25,111 bases of DNA from Collodictyon triciliatum (taxonomy: Eukaryota > CRuMs). The position numbers and the translations under genes were made by a program. The notes under the pieces were generated by a model. The model searched no databases and was not told where the DNA came from. It saw only the letters and a program-made list of their open reading frames with translations. Positions 21,887 through 25,111 of the stretch are shown here, one piece after another (position 1 is the stretch's first letter; the number at the start of each line of letters is the position of its first letter). The stretch lies in NCBI GenBank assembly GCA_043381765.1, contig JBHJMP010000990.1:1-25111 (forward strand), in the 5' to 3' direction.

Positions 21887-22633
21887 TGGCTCTGTGCAGT
21901 CATTCAATAGGATAAATAATCAATAAGGAGGCAATATACATTAAAAAAAAATAATGTATGTTTCGTTTTGTTCTCAAGAAATAGGGTATTCTCTCCCTCT
22001 CTCTCTCCCTCCTACCTGAAATCGCCACGAACCTGAGATTAATCGCCAGGTAAGAAAGCGATGCCACCTGCTGGATACACCACGCGGGAATGCGGGAAGC
22101 CGTGCTCTTTTTATTAGACTCTTGCGAATACACGAGCATTCAAATCAATTCCAGAATTGCATTTTTGTTATTTACTTTTCCTGTATGGAGAAGCATGGCT
22201 GGAAATCAAAGCCTTGAAGCCAATCGTTGGGAAGAAATACAAGAAGGCCTACTAAGATAACCCGCTCGTAAAAAGGTCTCTAAGCGCAGCCAAGTATGCC
22301 GGAAGAGAAAGAAAAACCATATTACAGGATAGCGATCAAGCAAACCAAACCAAACCAAACCAAGCCAAAAAAGAAATAAAGGCTGCTGCTATTCCAGGGT
22401 GCCGAAGTTATATGTCTTTGATTGTCTAGCCCACCTGCTGGTGAAGGCTTTTAATCGAACGAACAGCAGAGACAAACGCAGCAAGACACAGTCACCTTGA
22501 GTCTCTTCAGAATCCTAAAATGAAACCCAGCTTTCGTGCTCGCACTAACGCACACCCATATTATTATATATTTTTTTTAAAAAAAGGGGGGCTTTTGAAG
22601 TAGTCTGGCCGCGTGTCTGCTCGATCCAGAAAG
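21887..22633. other. intergenic region between IMP cyclohydrolase and ELL
   Basis: No gene recognised. It holds a CT-rich tract (about 21990-22012), a short AAACC-type repeat (about 22338-22362) and a T8A7 tract (22571-22585) 49 bp before the ELL start codon. A 79-codon minus-strand frame over the CT tract is not convincing. Confidence 0.55.
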
Positions 22634-25014
22634 ATGGAGCGGCCAAAGGCACCGAAAGAAGAGACACCAAAGCTTGTGTTCATCTCAGACAGCTACGACC
22701 GCTACAACTTCGTCCAGCGACCCGAGCATGAGAGTGTTGAGATATTGGGACCTTCTGGAACGTCATTGTGTGAGAGTCCAGTGACTACTAAGTACAGAAT
22801 CCCTGCTGTATCCAGCCTTGAGTTGCCTGGTCAAGGAGAGGAATTGGTAGGCATTCAAATACCGGAGCTGAAGCCTTTTTTTGAGTCCCTTCGGAAAAAC
22901 AAGGAAGCAACTTCATTCGATCTTATTATGCGCAGGGACAAGATAGTAAGATTCCTGCTTGAATCTATCATCTCGCCACTCTCTTCTAGACAATCCTTTT
23001 AAGTATTCAGAATATTTGTATTTCATCTTTAGAAAAACGTCAAAGAATCAAATAGTCATTATGTTATTTCCCTCCACAGATTCTGGAATACGAAAACACG
23101 ACAGTGGTGCTTACTCCAGAGAAGGTAGTTGACAAATTGTCATTGTATAGATATTTCGGCAGTAACTCTGCCTTAATGGAGAGCCCGTGTTTCGCTCAGG
23201 TCAAATTTTTTTGGTTAAAGAAGAATGAAAAGGACTCCATAAATCACTTACCATGTGTAGAGTTTTATATCATTATCTAAATAATGTAATATCTTATGCT
23301 TAGATATCATCTGTCACCAAATATGTTCCCCAATCTGAATCAAAAAGTCCTGATAATCATCCTAATCGCCCAAAATCTCCTATTCCAGTTCAAAATTTAT
23401 CATATGCAACTCTGGTTGCTCCAAAGATTGTATCTGACATTCATTTAACAAGCATGGAAGATATTTTTTCCACAGTCGGATTAGAAACCCTTCTCATTCA
23501 TATCATACCCCTGTGGAAAAGAGATATGAAAGAGTTAAATTCGCTTGTAAAACAGCACCCAGAAAATTCTAAATTTCATGAAATTCTGACAAAGGTTGAT
23601 ACGTCAATTTTTTATAAAATCGAATTATTACATCTGTTCTGAAATGGTTTTTGTTAGCTTTTCACATATATTTACGCTCGTCTTGCCATGAGAAATCTCA
23701 ATGCGGTGAAATATTGTAGGTTGTCAATGACCCAAAGAGTATGGTTTTGAAAAAAATGTACATGCACTCAATCGACCGTAACTGGCAATTCTACACGTAA
23801 ATAATCTAAACCAATATATGATAGTGCCCTATTTTTATGGAATTCCTGAAATATTAATTTTCCATGCAGATTTGTTTCACATGTGCTTGTTATAAAATAC
23901 TATTTAAATTTAAAATGGACAGCCAAAAAGGAAGGGAAGGTATAGCTGTTTACTTGGACGAACGTAAAGATAGCATGGAGGAACATGAATCAGGTTTTTT
24001 TTTCCATCCTCTTCTTTTCGTCAGTTGCCGTAAGCTCATGTTTACTGCAACGATTCTAATGAACATTCCTTCCTCTGACTATTTTGAAGCACTTTGAATT
24101 AAAATTAAATCTCGGTTGCTTGTTCTTTGATAGCATCCCATGGTATCTCGAATCCCCTTGTCAAGGCGGTAAGAATTTCATTTAAAAAGAGAGAAATCCT
24201 ACTGAATATCCAAGAAGTTCATATATGTTTATAATTCATTTTTCTTTTCTATCCATTGCCTCAATTAAATGAATGTTTACCATTTTACTTATTCCTGGGT
24301 TGGATGTCCAATCCAGATGTCTCCACCTCCCAGCGCAGACCACAAACGGCCACCAACCAAGCACAATGCAGAGGCCTCCTCCAGTGGTCCCGGAGCGCCA
24401 AAAAGACATCAGACAATTGCCTCTGTCAACAAGCAAACGGAGGCGATTGATAGCGAGCCTCAAAAGAGGTTATCTCAGATACATTCTTCGATAGAAAACG
24501 TAGTCGAGTCATCAAAGAAAGCAAACGGAGGACCTCCTTCGATTTCGGTTGCACAATCTGTTCAATCACCTAAAAAATCGGCCGTTCCAAAAAAAGCTGC
24601 ATCAGAAAAAGTGACAAAGCCTAGTACGCAACCAGAGAAAAGGCCATCAGATACATCGCAGCTGAGGCAGGAGTTCAAAAGTGAATACGAGCATTATTGC
24701 AAATTGCACGAGAGAATTCAAGTGGTAAGGAGCAAGTTTGGGGCTCTAAAAAGAAGCCTGGAATCAGCCTCAGACCAAGCAGACAAAACAAAGCTGGCCC
24801 ACGAAGTGCAATTATCCTACAAGGCGCATTCAGAGGTTTGTCATACATACTTTGAGATTATTGACAGAGTAAGAAAAAAAAAGGGAGGGGTTATATATGT
24901 ATTTTTTTTTAAAAAAAATCTTTTTTATTATATACTAATAAATCATCGGTATGAGCGTTTATTTATTTATTTTGTGAAATACACCATGCTGACATCATAA
25001 AAAATTTCCTGTCT

Positions 25015-25111
<97 letters not shown>
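22634..25111 (+). CDS. ELL, RNA polymerase II elongation factor (3' end missing)
   Basis: ELL proteins raise Pol II elongation rate and are part of super- and little-elongation complexes. Start ATG at 22634, chosen as the first ATG of the open exon. Exons: 22634-22945, 23080-23199, one from 23304 ending near 23595, about 23720-23798, one from about 23871, a short one near 24135-24168, and about 24317-24868. The middle matches the ELL domain: IHIIPLWKRDMKELNSLVKQ, then ILTKVVNDPKSMVLKKMYMH across an intron, then IDRNWQFY. The last exon has a long basic, Ser/Pro-rich linker, then the start of the occludin/ELL domain: LRQEFKSEYEHYCKLHERIQ and HTYFEIIDR, before a GTAAGA donor at 24869. The rest of that domain lies past the right edge. 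The N-terminal 100 residues are less clear. Confidence 0.85.
25017..25111. repeat. (ATCT)n microsatellite at window edge
   Basis: At least 23 copies in the ELL intron, continuing past the end of the window. Same unit and phase family as the array at 16798-16894. Confidence 0.97.

Noticed and set aside
22571-22585. Rho-independent-type terminator from the T/A tracts
   Set aside because: No GC stem, and the genome is eukaryotic; several copies lie inside introns of intact genes.

Overview
The window is nuclear DNA from an intron-rich eukaryote, probably a microbial one. Every confident gene is cut into many short exons (about 45-250 bp) with GT-AG borders and pyrimidine-rich acceptors. Intergenic DNA and introns are AT-rich and full of long simple repeats, and there is one 43-base assembly gap. 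The core genes (DDX51/Dbp6-type helicase, HRD3/SEL1L, ELL) are pan-eukaryotic, so I cannot name the lineage. A Fanzor relic and a PurO-type IMP cyclohydrolase fit a protist, early-branching fungus or similar organism. All exon borders were read by eye.

Layout. (1) 1-2151, minus: 5' part of a DEAD-box RNA helicase of DDX51/Dbp6 type, eight exons, running off the left edge. (2) 2670-4672, minus: a decayed Fanzor (eukaryotic TnpB-like RNA-guided nuclease) followed on the same strand by two strong hairpins, one a 12-bp stem closed by a GAAA tetraloop, placed where an omega-RNA scaffold would be expected. (3) About 5161-5460: a tRNA-like, SINE-like segment. (4) 5506 to about 12111, minus: a long, finely split gene ending in an alpha/beta-hydrolase domain whose nucleophile elbow is G-L-G-A-G, as in non-catalytic NDR-type proteins; its N-terminal half is unrecognised. 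(5) 12344-13989, plus: an unknown membrane-protein gene of six exons, with a rival reading on the other strand. (6) 14546-20124, plus: HRD3/SEL1L, about 22 exons, with signal peptide, Sel1 repeats and C-terminal membrane anchor. (7) 20546-21886, plus: a complete five-exon PurO-type IMP cyclohydrolase, a family known mainly from archaea and bacteria. (8) 22634 to beyond the right edge, plus: ELL, a Pol II elongation factor, with its ELL domain and the start of its occludin/ELL domain.

The genes do not form a pathway; they look like unlinked housekeeping functions (ribosome biogenesis, ER-associated degradation, purine synthesis, transcription elongation). The most unusual content is the Fanzor relic with its candidate guide-RNA scaffold, then the intron-bearing PurO-type gene.
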